Below are positions 1 through 6,106 of a DNA stretch of 9,606 bases, one piece after another. How positions within the stretch are numbered: position 1 is the stretch's first letter; each line of letters begins with the position of its first letter. Source of the DNA: an uncultured bacterium (GTDB lineage Bacteria; Bacillota_I; Bacilli_A; RF39; UBA660); NCBI GenBank assembly GCA_949286645.1, contig CASEDN010000148.1, positions 1-9,606 on the forward strand. Direction: 5' to 3'. A program made the position numbers and the translations under genes. The notes under the pieces were generated by a model. The model was not told where the DNA came from, did not search any database, and saw nothing but the letters and a program-made list of their open reading frames with translations.

Positions 1-101
1 GCAGGTATTAAAATAGGAATAATTAACATCATCATAAGAGATTTCTTATCACGAAACATCTCTCTTAATTCTTTCTTTAAAATATTACCTAAATTACTCA
101 T
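1..101 (-). CDS. natB: ABC-2 type permease, NatB-like (N-terminus only, cut by window edge)
   Basis: Membrane half of an ABC exporter; only the first 33 codons are inside the window. The visible peptide starts MSNLGNILKKELREMFRDKK and runs into a hydrophobic stretch with MMM, IIP and LIP. This amphipathic 'KELRE-x-FRDK' entry helix before the first membrane segment is typical of NatB/ABC-2 permeases (CPBP and YhgE-like proteins look different). The ATG at 101 is preceded by AGGAGGTG about 8 nt upstream. The start overlaps the end of the ATPase gene by 8 nt (ATGAGTAA), a translational-coupling arrangement expected for the two halves of one transporter. The symbol is by family resemblance; the substrate (Na+ in Bacillus NatAB) cannot be inferred from this fragment. 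Confidence 0.8.
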   Translation of the reverse strand, partial: MSNLGNILKKELREMFRDKKSLMMMLIIPILIP

Positions 102-849
102 TAGAAACACCTCCTATTAAAGTAAAGAAAGCATCTCTTAAATTAGTCGTTTTAGTAGATTTTTTTATTTCACTAGGAGTACCTTCTTTTATAACAATTC
201 CTTTATTAATCATAATAACATTATCACAAATATTTTCAGCTTCTTCCATATAATGAGTAGAATATAAAATTATCTTCCCACGTTTCTTTTCTTCTTTAAT
301 GAAGTCTAAAATAATTTGACTAGAAATAATATCAAGACCACTAGTCGCTTCATCTAAAATATAGTATTTAGGATCATGAACTAAACATCTTGCAATATTA
401 ACTCTTTGAGTTTGTCCTGTTGATAAGTTTTCAATTCTATTATATAGGAAACTATCCATATTTAACTTCTTAGATATTTCTTTTATTCTATCCTCTAATT
501 TACTTTCCTCTACTCCATAAATATTTCCACACATTTTTAATAACTCATATGGTGATAAAGTATTATATAGTTTAGTATTTCCTGATAGATAAGCAATATT
601 TTTCTTAATTTCTATCTCATTATGAAGATAATCTAATTTTCCAAAAGAAATAGTACCACTAGTAGGTTCAAGAATTCCTGCAATCATTCTAAGTAACGTT
701 GTCTTTCCTGCACCATTTGGTCCTAATATTCCAATGATTTCTCCATCTTTCGCTTTAAAACTAATACCATTATCAGCATAAAACTCTTCTTTTTTACGTT
801 TAGCATTATACTTAACGAACTTCTTCTTTAAGTCTTTAACTTCTAACAT
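94..849 (-). CDS. natA: ABC transporter ATP-binding protein, NatA-like
   Basis: Cytoplasmic ATPase that would power the permease encoded directly downstream. The 251-aa protein carries Walker A GPNGAGKTT (about residues 43-51), a Q-loop region written YLSGNTKLYNTLS (about 87-99), signature LSTGQTQRV (142-150), Walker B YYILDEATSGLD (162-173) and an H-loop STHYMEEAE (H199). The missing Q-loop glutamine and the LSTG signature are usual for NatA/CcmA-like exporter ATPases; DEATSGLD in place of DEPTSGLD is a mild variant. An insertion rich in Lys/Glu at residues 13-24 lies before the beta strand leading to Walker A. The start ATG at 849 has AGGAGATG 5-6 nt upstream. It follows the NUDIX stop by 3 nt and overlaps natB by 8 nt, so the three genes read as one operon. 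The transported ion or drug is unknown. Confidence 0.92.
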   Translation of the reverse strand: MLEVKDLKKKFVKYNAKRKKEEFYADNGISFKAKDGEIIGILGPNGAGKTTLLRMIAGILEPTSGTISFGKLDYLHNEIEIKKNIAYLSGNTKLYNTLSPYELLKMCGNIYGVEESKLEDRIKEISKKLNMDSFLYNRIENLSTGQTQRVNIARCLVHDPKYYILDEATSGLDIISSQIILDFIKEEKKRGKIILYSTHYMEEAENICDNVIMINKGIVIKEGTPSEIKKSTKTTNLRDAFFTLIGGVSNE

Positions 850-852
850 AAT

Positions 853-1332
853 TCATCTCCTAACATTCTTTATACTTTTTATTAAATATTTACAACTTTC
901 AGTAACAAGTTCTGATTTAATTGCCTCATCATATTCAAAGAAACGATAATCAGTACATTTTAAAGGTTCCATTATTTTAAAATTTCCATCAATATATTTA
1001 ACAAAATAGATTACAAAAATCCAGTTAATATTATTTTTATAGCAATGATAAATTCCTATAGAGTCACTAAAGACTAAATTAATTTCAACGCCTGCTTCTT
1101 CTTTAATTTCACGCTTAATCGCTGATAAAAAGTTCACATCTCCTGATTCTACTTTACCACCTATATCTTCATAAAGACCATTTTCATCACGTGATTTTAC
1201 TCCTCTTTGTTGTAGTAAAATTTCTCCATCTTTGTTTTCGATATGGGCAATTACACCTATCTTTTGATTAGGATAATTAAATTTTTTTAAATCCTCAAAA
1301 GAAGCCTCATGATCCAAACTATAAAAATGCAT
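853..1332 (-). CDS. NUDIX hydrolase domain protein
   Basis: Predicted Mg2+-dependent pyrophosphohydrolase acting on nucleoside-diphosphate-linked compounds; the substrate is not deducible. The 159-aa protein has a NUDIX box at about residues 58-82, GGKVESGD...REIKEEAGV, with the REUXEEXGU core intact. The upstream half is slightly non-canonical: Asp stands where the first Glu of GX5E is expected, and eight rather than seven residues precede REIKEE. The longest reading frame begins at a TTG at 1347, but that codon sits at the predicted transcription start. The internal ATG at 1332 has GGAAGGTGA at good spacing, so 1332 is preferred. The TGA stop is followed by ATT and then the natA ATG in the same frame. 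It is the first gene of the NUDIX-natA-natB unit, perhaps only cotranscribed by convenience. Confidence 0.9.
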   Translation of the reverse strand: MHFYSLDHEASFEDLKKFNYPNQKIGVIAHIENKDGEILLQQRGVKSRDENGLYEDIGGKVESGDVNFLSAIKREIKEEAGVEINLVFSDSIGIYHCYKNNINWIFVIYFVKYIDGNFKIMEPLKCTDYRFFEYDEAIKSELVTESCKYLIKSIKNVRR

Positions 1333-1352
1333 ACTATCACCTTCCAAGCAAA

Positions 1353-1381
1353 ATTATAGCATAGGAGAAATACCTAGACAA
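1353..1381 (-). promoter_or_regulatory. SigA-type promoter for NUDIX-natA-natB
   Basis: Read on the minus strand: -35 TTGTCT (1381-1376), 17-nt spacer, extended -10 TGC-TATAAT (1358-1353). The predicted start of transcription is near 1346, giving a leader of only about 14 nt before the ATG at 1332, just enough to hold the SD. This argues against the TTG at 1347 as start codon. A weaker second candidate (TTGATA, 17 nt, TATTTT) lies further upstream. Confidence 0.75.
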
Positions 1382-1464
1382 TATAAAAAGAAAAATATTG
1401 TACTCTTCTAATTATATCAAAACATATAAAACAAATTTTCTATTAAAAAATGTATCTTGTTCGA

Positions 1465-1493
1465 TTGATTATATATATCATATGTGGTAGTAT
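1465..1493 (+). promoter_or_regulatory. Plus-strand promoter of the small hydrophobic peptide RNA
   Basis: -35 TTGATT (1465-1470), 17-nt spacer, extended -10 TGG-TAGTAT (1488-1493). The predicted RNA start falls at about 1500-1501, exactly where the 5' arm of the long-range inverted repeat begins (AGGAATACTTAGT, 1501-1513). It is the only good promoter pointing rightward in the window. Confidence 0.65.
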
Positions 1494-1525
1494 ATCTGTT
1501 AGGAATACTTAGTAATGGGTGTTTG

Positions 1526-1566
1526 CCTCTTTCTATATCTCTTGATTTCAGGGGGTTAGAAAGGGG
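1526..1566 (+). promoter_or_regulatory. Hairpin sequestering the toxin SD
   Basis: CCTCTTTCTA (1526-1535) pairs over 10 positions with TAGAAAGGGG (1557-1566); an inner stem CTCTTG (1539-1544) / CAGGGG (1549-1554) closes on an ATTT loop. The 3' arm contains the SD AAAGGGG (1560-1566) of the peptide, so the folded form should block ribosome entry. The first four bases, CCTC, are also the partner of GAGG at 1700-1703 in the long-range helix, so the two folds compete. Confidence 0.7.
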
Positions 1567-1574
1567 AAATGTTT

Positions 1575-1643
1575 ATGAGTAAGAAAGATTCTTTAATAGT
1601 AATACTATTACTTATTATAATTCTTTTAATTATTTATAGATAG
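1575..1643 (+). CDS. 22-aa hydrophobic peptide, candidate type I toxin
   Basis: Peptide MSKKDSLIVILLLIIILL followed by IIYR: a short Lys-Lys-Asp head, about 14-15 consecutive Leu/Ile/Val residues able to span one membrane, and a Tyr-Arg tail. This composition matches membrane-acting type I toxins (for example Ibs, TisB and Fst types) in general character, but I see no alignable named family. The ATG at 1575 has AAAGGGG 8 nt upstream, optimal spacing; an ATG two codons earlier (1569) lies only 2 nt from that SD and is disfavoured. The gene is on the strand opposite all neighbours, has its own promoter, a masked SD and a convergent antisense promoter. A small membrane regulator is the main alternative. 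It is too short for routine gene callers. Confidence 0.6.
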   Translation: MSKKDSLIVILLLIIILLIIYR

Positions 1644-1764
1644 TAAAACGCCCTATTACAACTTTGTAATTAGGGTGTTTACTTCTAAAGCTTTTTCTTG
1701 AGGTAACACCCAGAACGCAAAACTAGGTATTCCTCTTTTTTAATTATATGTAAATTTCTTTTAC
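1640..1764 (-). ncRNA. Candidate antisense (antitoxin) RNA
   Basis: Predicted ~120-nt minus-strand RNA starting near 1764 from a strong promoter and ending at the stem-loop 1646-1680, which on this strand is followed by GTTTTAC. It has no usable ORF (its only early ATG stops after two codons). It is complementary to the 3' half of the toxin mRNA, including the 3' closing arm. Because GGGTGTTT occurs twice on the plus strand (1517-1524 and 1673-1680), its AAACACCC can also pair with the toxin 5' UTR just upstream of the SD hairpin. Convergent RNAs sharing a terminator and a direct repeat resemble the Fst/par design; the role is inferred. Confidence 0.5.
1646..1680. terminator. Bidirectional-looking terminator stem-loop
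   Basis: AAACGCCCTATTACA and TGTAATTAGGGTGTTT form about 15 bp (one bulged T, one G-U) around an ACTT loop, three bases after the peptide stop codon. The T-tract is short in both directions (GTTTAC on plus, GTTTTAC on minus), so efficiency is uncertain, with the minus direction slightly better. Confidence 0.6.
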
Positions 1765-1767
1765 ATA
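1747..1767. repeat. Perfect inverted repeat at the antisense RNA start
   Basis: TATGTAAA - TTTCT - TTTACATA, an 8-bp perfect dyad that covers the predicted antisense start near 1764. It could be a stabilising 5' hairpin of that RNA or an operator. It has no adjoining T-tract, so it is not an obvious terminator. Confidence 0.5.
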
Positions 1768-1770
1768 TTC

Positions 1771-1799
1771 ATAGTATCATAAATATTAATTATTTTCAA
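1771..1799 (-). promoter_or_regulatory. Minus-strand promoter of the antisense RNA
   Basis: -35 TTGAAA (1799-1794), 17-nt spacer, extended -10 TGA-TACTAT (1776-1771). It points toward the toxin unit from just after the end of the flavin-reductase gene, with no minus-strand ORF until the NUDIX gene 440 nt away, so it most likely makes a non-coding RNA. Confidence 0.65.
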
Positions 1800-1822
1800 G
1801 TAGCCAAAACTAACTAAATATT

Positions 1823-2394
1823 CTATTTCATATATTTATTTCCACTTTTCCAAGCTTCCCCTACTTTTTCACCAATTGCATAATATCCATTTTGGAATTG
1901 ATCAAAGACAAAAGCATTTAACTTAGTAGGATCAACTTTACCATTAGAATCAAGTACTTCTTCATCTGCTAAGACATTAACTATTTCACCAACTACTCTA
2001 AATCCTTCATCATCATTATATATCTTAGATACTTTACATTCTAAGGTAATTGGATACTCTTCAATTATTGGAGCATCTACTCTTTCACTTTTAACTGCAT
2101 GCATACCACTTTTCTCAAACTTATCTTTAACTCTATTAGCACTAGCAGTACCAAAGTAGTCTGACTCTTCTAAATGAGGAATATCTGCAACACTAATAGT
2201 AAAAGCTCCTCTTTCTTTAATATTTTTAGAAGTCTTATGACTCTCTGTAATATTTAAAGCAACTTTATTATTACCACAAATGCCTCCCCAAGCCATATTC
2301 ATAACATCAACACTACCATCTTCACAGTATGTTGCAATCATTAAAACAGGCATAGGGAATAAATAAGTTTTACACCTAAATCTTTTATAGCCAT
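1823..2394 (-). pseudogene. Flavin reductase / FMN-binding family gene with a 1-nt frameshift near its start
   Basis: Flavin-reductase-like domain (NAD(P)H:flavin oxidoreductase or FMN-binding split-barrel family), cytoplasmic. Recognisable signatures are YLFPMPVLMIATY, VDVMNMAWGGICG, ESHKTSKNI, FTISVAD and the KVGEAWKSG tail. The expected start is the ATG at 2394, with AGGAG 8 nt upstream, reading MAIKDLGVK; after GTA AAA the frame must change to reach TYLFPMPV. Inserting one C (GTAAAACCTTATTTA) would restore an uninterrupted MAIKDLGVKPYLFPMPV, which fits the family N-terminus. The only uninterrupted frame begins at a TTG at 2443 without a good SD and gives an unlike N-terminus. The gene is the last of the unit behind the ABC-F gene, 51 nt after its stop. 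It may be a true recent pseudogene or a base lost in assembly. Confidence 0.8.
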
Positions 2395-2445
2395 TTTTAT
2401 CATCTCCTAATATTATTATAAAACTAACTATTTTTAATTTCAATA

Positions 2446-4068
2446 TTACACTAACTCTGTATTTAAGTAATAATAGTAATGAAGTAATTCTCTTTTATAT
2501 TCTACAATCTTACCTTCTGGTAAGACTAACATTCTAGTAACACCAATCTGTTCTACAAAAGAAGGATTATGACTTACCATTATTAAAGTACCAGTATAAT
2601 TCTTAAAGTTCTCACCAATAACTTTCTGCGTTTCTGGATCAAAGTGATTAGTAGGTTCATCTAATATAATAATATTAGTTCTTTGAATAAGTATTTTACA
2701 CAAAGCTACTCTTGCTTTCTCTCCAGGAGATAATACTTTAACTTTCTTAAAAACATCATTATTAGAAAATAGAAAGTTTCCTAAAAAAGTTCTTAACTCA
2801 TTATCACTATAATTAGGATTATCTACATTTTCTAGGATAGTCTTATCTTCATCTAATATTTCTAACTCTTGAGCATAATAAGCGATAGATGCTTTATAAC
2901 CATAAACTATTTCTCCTTTAATAGGTTTTAATTTATTCATAATTAACTTTAATAAAGTTGACTTCCCTACTCCATTTTCTCCAACTATTAAAAACTTCTC
3001 TCCTCTTGCCATCTCAAAAGATAGATTACGATATAAATCACTCTTGGAAGGATAATGAAAGGTTAAATGTTTTACTTCTAAAGGTATTCTACCGCTAACC
3101 TCTTTAGGCTCTACTTTCATAGTAACAGTCTTATATTTTTCTTCTCTTACCTCTAACTCATCTAATTTTTTCTCTAACATTTTCTTTCTTGATTCACCTA
3201 ATCTCTTTAAGTTATGATTAGTACGAGAAGCAGACTCTGCTCTTTTAACAACTTCTTCTAATTTCTTTATTTCTCTTTCTTGTTCTTTTATCCTTAATTT
3301 TTTCTGCATCATTTCATCAGCATAAAGTCTTTTAAATTCTTTATAATTACCTTTATATACTTTTATTTTATGAGTAACTTTATTAATAAACATTGTCTTT
3401 GTTACTACCTCATTTAAGAAATCAATATCGTGACTGATTACTAATACCATACCGTTATAATTCTTTAGATAATCTACTACAAAGTCTTTAGTCTTAGTAT
3501 CTAAATGGTTAGTAGGTTCATCTAAAAGTAAAATATCAGAGTTTGAAAAAAGAAGTCTTGCAAAAGCGATTTTAGATTTTTGTCCTCCTGATAAATCTCC
3601 TACTTTCATTTCTAAGAGTTCACTATCTATTTGCATATTTTCAATCAATGATAATAATTCATCTTCTGCGGTATATTGATTAAGACTATCAAGTTCACTT
3701 TGAATCTTTTCTGCTTGTCTTAAAAGTTTATTTTGTTCTAACTCACTTGCACTACTTAATTTTTCATAAACTACATTTAATTCTTGTTCTAACACTTCAA
3801 TAGGTCGTCCGCTATATAAGTAATATAAGACATTTTTCTCTTTATCAGTAAAATTAATCTCTTGAGGAAGATAACCTATTTTTTTATTATTAACAGTTAC
3901 TTTACCAGAATCTAATGTTTCTTCTTTCAAGATAATCTTAAATAGAGTTGTCTTACCTGCACCATTTACACCAACAACTCCTACTTTATCATTATCTTCA
4001 ATTAAAAAGGAAGCATCATCATAGATGACTTCACTACCAAATGCTAGATACATATTTTGTCCTTTCAT
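2446..4068 (-). CDS. ABC-F family ATPase (ribosome-associated)
   Basis: Soluble protein of 540 aa with two ABC ATPase domains and no membrane segment, the ABC-F layout; family members bind the ribosomal E site and act as translation factors or ribosome-protection resistance proteins. Domain 1: Walker A GVNGAGKTT (33-41), Q68, LSGGQ (159-163), Walker B DILLLDEPTNHLD (179-191), SHD (H214). Domain 2: GENGVGKST (364-372), Q401, LSPGE (447-451), IIILDEPTNHFD (about 467-478), SHN (H501). Between them, residues about 245-315 form a charged Lys/Glu-rich helical linker, the ribosome-contacting arm. The ATG at 4068 has AAGGTGAG upstream; an ATG at codon 6 is a less likely start. It lies 27 nt after an unknown gene and precedes the flavin-reductase gene. 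I cannot tell housekeeping from resistance subfamilies. Confidence 0.93.
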   Translation of the reverse strand: MKGQNMYLAFGSEVIYDDASFLIEDNDKVGVVGVNGAGKTTLFKIILKEETLDSGKVTVNNKKIGYLPQEINFTDKEKNVLYYLYSGRPIEVLEQELNVVYEKLSSASELEQNKLLRQAEKIQSELDSLNQYTAEDELLSLIENMQIDSELLEMKVGDLSGGQKSKIAFARLLFSNSDILLLDEPTNHLDTKTKDFVVDYLKNYNGMVLVISHDIDFLNEVVTKTMFINKVTHKIKVYKGNYKEFKRLYADEMMQKKLRIKEQEREIKKLEEVVKRAESASRTNHNLKRLGESRKKMLEKKLDELEVREEKYKTVTMKVEPKEVSGRIPLEVKHLTFHYPSKSDLYRNLSFEMARGEKFLIVGENGVGKSTLLKLIMNKLKPIKGEIVYGYKASIAYYAQELEILDEDKTILENVDNPNYSDNELRTFLGNFLFSNNDVFKKVKVLSPGEKARVALCKILIQRTNIIILDEPTNHFDPETQKVIGENFKNYTGTLIMVSHNPSFVEQIGVTRMLVLPEGKIVEYKRELLHYYYYLNTELV

Positions 4069-4095
4069 AGACTCACCTTCTTAATAAGTTTAAAT

Positions 4096-4932
4096 TTATA
4101 TATATTTAATATCAGTTGTAATAGTTAAATTAGGTTGTCTTTTAACAAGTGTCTTTTGAAGATTACTATAAGATTCGAATCCAAATTTAGGTCTATTTCT
4201 TACTTCTTCAAAACTTTCTTTAGTTAACCCATAATCTTCTAATAGTAAATTATATATTTCATTTGTTATCTCAATTTTTCTTTTATCTTCATCCGTCAAT
4301 TCTTTTTTACTATCTAATTCTGTAAATAATCGTTCATATTCAGCTATCTCAAGTGAGTGTTCACGACTCCATTGTTGAGATGGGCCACCTATTTTCTTAC
4401 GAGGGGATGGATAAGGATTATGTGCATCATATAACATTTCTAACTTGTTCATTACTCTATTTAATTCTTTTTCTCTTAATTCTTTACTTTCTAATGTTTG
4501 ATATAAATTAACAGTTCCAATTCTCATCGTTTTATATTCATCAGGTATTTTATCATTAAAACTTCGATTTTCACTATAATTAAAATGAAATAATCTTACA
4601 TTTTTATCATTTATTGGTGTAGAAACATCTAAACTTTCAAAACCATTTTCATTACTAGAAATACTAAGTTGTATATCTTTCATTTTAAATAGTTTTAAAG
4701 CTCTATTATAGATATTATATATTGCTACTTTCTTATATACTTCTAATTCTGCTAAAACCTCTCTATCTTCATCTTTAATATAATCTCTTATAACAGAAAA
4801 TTCTAATCCTATTAAAGAATTTAAATACTCTTGCATAGGATTAGATAATATTCCCCTATATTCCTTTAAGAATTCTAATAGCTCTTCCCTTGTATTAACT
4901 CAATTCCAATTATTACTTCTTACAATTCTCAT
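4096..4932 (-). pseudogene. Unknown soluble protein gene with in-frame TGA at codon 11
   Basis: Not recognised. The best-supported start is the ATG at 4932: GGGAGG lies upstream at 10 nt and an extended -10 promoter about 36 nt upstream. That frame reads MRIVRSNNWN, then TGA (4902-4900), then continues as protein-like, helix-prone sequence (VNTREELLEFLKEY...) into the long open frame. Without the TGA the product would be 278 aa. The uninterrupted part from the ATG at 4836 gives 246 aa but has no close SD. No signal peptide or membrane helix is visible; the middle is rich in Glu/Lys helices and there is a distinctive NPYPSPRKKIGGPSQQWSRE stretch. It is the first gene of the unit leading into the ABC-F gene. 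Alternatives are an intact shorter protein from 4836 behind a 10-codon leader peptide, or a consensus error. Confidence 0.55.
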
Positions 4933-4967
4933 ATAAAATAAACCTCCCAAATAATTTCTTAATATAT

Positions 4968-4976
4968 ATTCTAGCA
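4968..4976 (-). promoter_or_regulatory. Extended -10 promoter for the unknown gene / ABC-F / flavin reductase unit
   Basis: Minus-strand TGC-TAGAAT, an extended -10 element; the -35 region about 17 nt upstream is poor (GATAAA). It lies between the terminator at 5013-5046 and the SD of the gene starting at 4932, the position expected for the next transcription unit. Confidence 0.5.
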
Positions 4977-5012
4977 TATTATTTAATATATTTATCATAA
5001 ATTTAATTAATT

Positions 5013-5046
5013 AAGAAAAACAGTTAGCATTTCCACACTAACTATT
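5013..5046 (-). terminator. Rho-independent terminator behind the serine-hydrolase gene
   Basis: On the minus strand AAATAGTTAG (5046-5037) pairs with CTAACTGTTT (5027-5018) with one G-U pair; the 3' arm runs into a TTTTTCTTAA tract. It separates the Fic/serine-hydrolase unit from the next one. The ~200 bases between the two genes otherwise hold only the promoter and AT-rich sequence. Confidence 0.75.
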
Positions 5047-5143
5047 TCTAATTACAATATCACAAGTGTTTTTCAACATAACTATCGCAATAATTAATAA
5101 AATCATATATAAATTCTGAATTAATATACTATTAATACAATAA

Positions 5144-6087
5144 TTAAATTATATTTCTAAATATTTCAGTAACATTTTTCATATTTTCTTCTGTTGACAT
5201 TATTGTTATTAAAATATCCTTATCTTTATTAACTATTATGTATTGTCCAATCGCACCATCTCTAAATATAAAACCATCACGTGATATAAAAACATAATAC
5301 TCTATTCCTATTTTAGGAAACAATCTATCTTTTTTATAAGCACTCGGTGTTTCTAATTGCAATTTAGTTACTTCATTCATCCACCATTTAGGAATTACCT
5401 CTACTCCATTAAATATTCCATCATTTAATAATAATTTACCTATCTTATGAAAACCACTATGTTTTAAATATAAACCTGTCGCTCCTGGACAATAAATTCC
5501 ATAATTATCCCATTTAAATTCTAAAATATTCAACTTTTTAAATATATTCTCATTTATAAAATCTTTTAAATTCATATTAAATGCTTCTTGAAAAATACCG
5601 AAAATACAAACGGTTCTACGTTGTTATAAGCATATCTTTCATTAGGCTCATAAGGAATATCATAATTTAAAGCATAATCAAGCAATTTATTTTCATCAAT
5701 ATTCTCTATATATTTTTCAGACATCATCTGAGATTCATAACCTGTTGTATGAGTTAATAAAGTTCTTATTGTCCACTTTTTAATTTTTAACAAATTATCT
5801 TCATTTCGAATATCTACTATTTTTTCTATTACAGGATAAATTTCTGTATCCAAAGATATTGCTTTTCCACTAACTTTCATCTTTCTATCAATAGCAATTC
5901 CAATAGCCATTGACACTAGTAATTTTGAGCAACTCCTTAACTCATGCAATTTATTATCTCTATATATAATTTTTTCAATTTCTTCATTTTGTTCAATATA
6001 AATACTATCAATATTTAGGCTAGGCAAAGTTTTAGATAATTTTTCAATATTGTTTTTTAACACTTCTATATTAATAATTTTTTCCAT
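5144..6087 (-). pseudogene. Serine hydrolase (beta-lactamase family) split by a 1-nt frameshift
   Basis: Class C beta-lactamase-like / penicillin-binding-type serine hydrolase domain. The N-terminal part (ATG 6087 to a TGA near 5572) contains SCSK (S52 to K55, the SxxK nucleophile motif), LLTHTTGY (110-117) and YNN (154-156, the YxN motif). The C-terminal part (5144 to about 5600) continues with FNMNLKDFINENIF, WWMNEVTKLQ and RDGAIGQYIIV, the usual latter half of this fold with a degenerate third motif. The frames join at a T run: GTA TTT TTC AAG in one frame, but one extra T gives V-F-F-Q-E-A-F-N-M-N and a single protein. The ATG at 6087 has GGAGA 6 nt upstream; the ATG at 6117, which overlaps the Fic stop, is less likely. 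There is no signal peptide, so a cytoplasmic esterase-like role is plausible if functional. Confidence 0.8.
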
Positions 6088-6106
6088 ATGCAATCTCCAT
6101 AAAAAA

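Larger units (their letters stand above)
1501..1740 (+). ncRNA. Structured mRNA of candidate type I toxin, with 5'-3' end pairing
   Basis: Predicted ~240-nt transcript. The 5' end AGGAATACTTAGT (1501-1513) can pair over 13 positions (one G-U) with ACTAGGTATTCCT (1722-1734), followed at once by a CTTTTTT tract. The helix resumes with GGGTGTT (1517-1523) against AACACCC (1705-1711) and CCTC (1526-1529) against GAGG (1700-1703). Inside are an SD-masking hairpin (1526-1566), the 22-codon ORF, and a strong stem-loop (1646-1680). No plus-strand gene follows, so this is not a leader of a larger gene. Terminal pairing that closes the RNA, plus a masked SD, is known from type I toxin mRNAs such as hok and bsrG; assignment here is inference. 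A shorter RNA ending at about 1680 is also possible. Confidence 0.6.

Noticed and set aside
1333..1347. TTG start for the NUDIX gene at 1347
   Set aside because: It coincides with the predicted transcription start; the ATG at 1332 has a correctly spaced SD.
1569..1574. Earlier ATG for the small hydrophobic peptide at 1569
   Set aside because: Only 2 nt separate it from the AAAGGGG SD, whereas the ATG at 1575 is 8 nt away.
1501..1740. The closed plus-strand RNA as tmRNA, 6S RNA, SRP RNA, RNase P RNA or a riboswitch
   Set aside because: No tRNA-like acceptor/TPsiC end or Ala-Ala tag, no conserved SRP or RNase P core sequences visible, the SD hairpin plus ORF do not fit 6S RNA, and no plus-strand gene lies downstream for a riboswitch to control.
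4096..4932. TGA read as tryptophan (Mollicute code 4)
   Set aside because: The NUDIX and four-cysteine protein genes end in TGA with a sensible next gene or immediate second stop, Trp is consistently TGG, and no intact gene in the window contains in-frame TGA.
5038..5106. Minus-strand 22-codon ORF (MILLIIAIVMLKNT...) between the serine hydrolase and its terminator
   Set aside because: Hydrophobic start but no SD or promoter, and its 3' end is the terminator stem itself; most likely chance in AT-rich sequence.
5144..5575. The C-terminal serine-hydrolase frame as an independent gene starting MNLKDFINEN
   Set aside because: No SD precedes that ATG, the sequence is the latter half of the beta-lactamase fold, and the upstream reading in this frame (FQEAFN) continues the first half.
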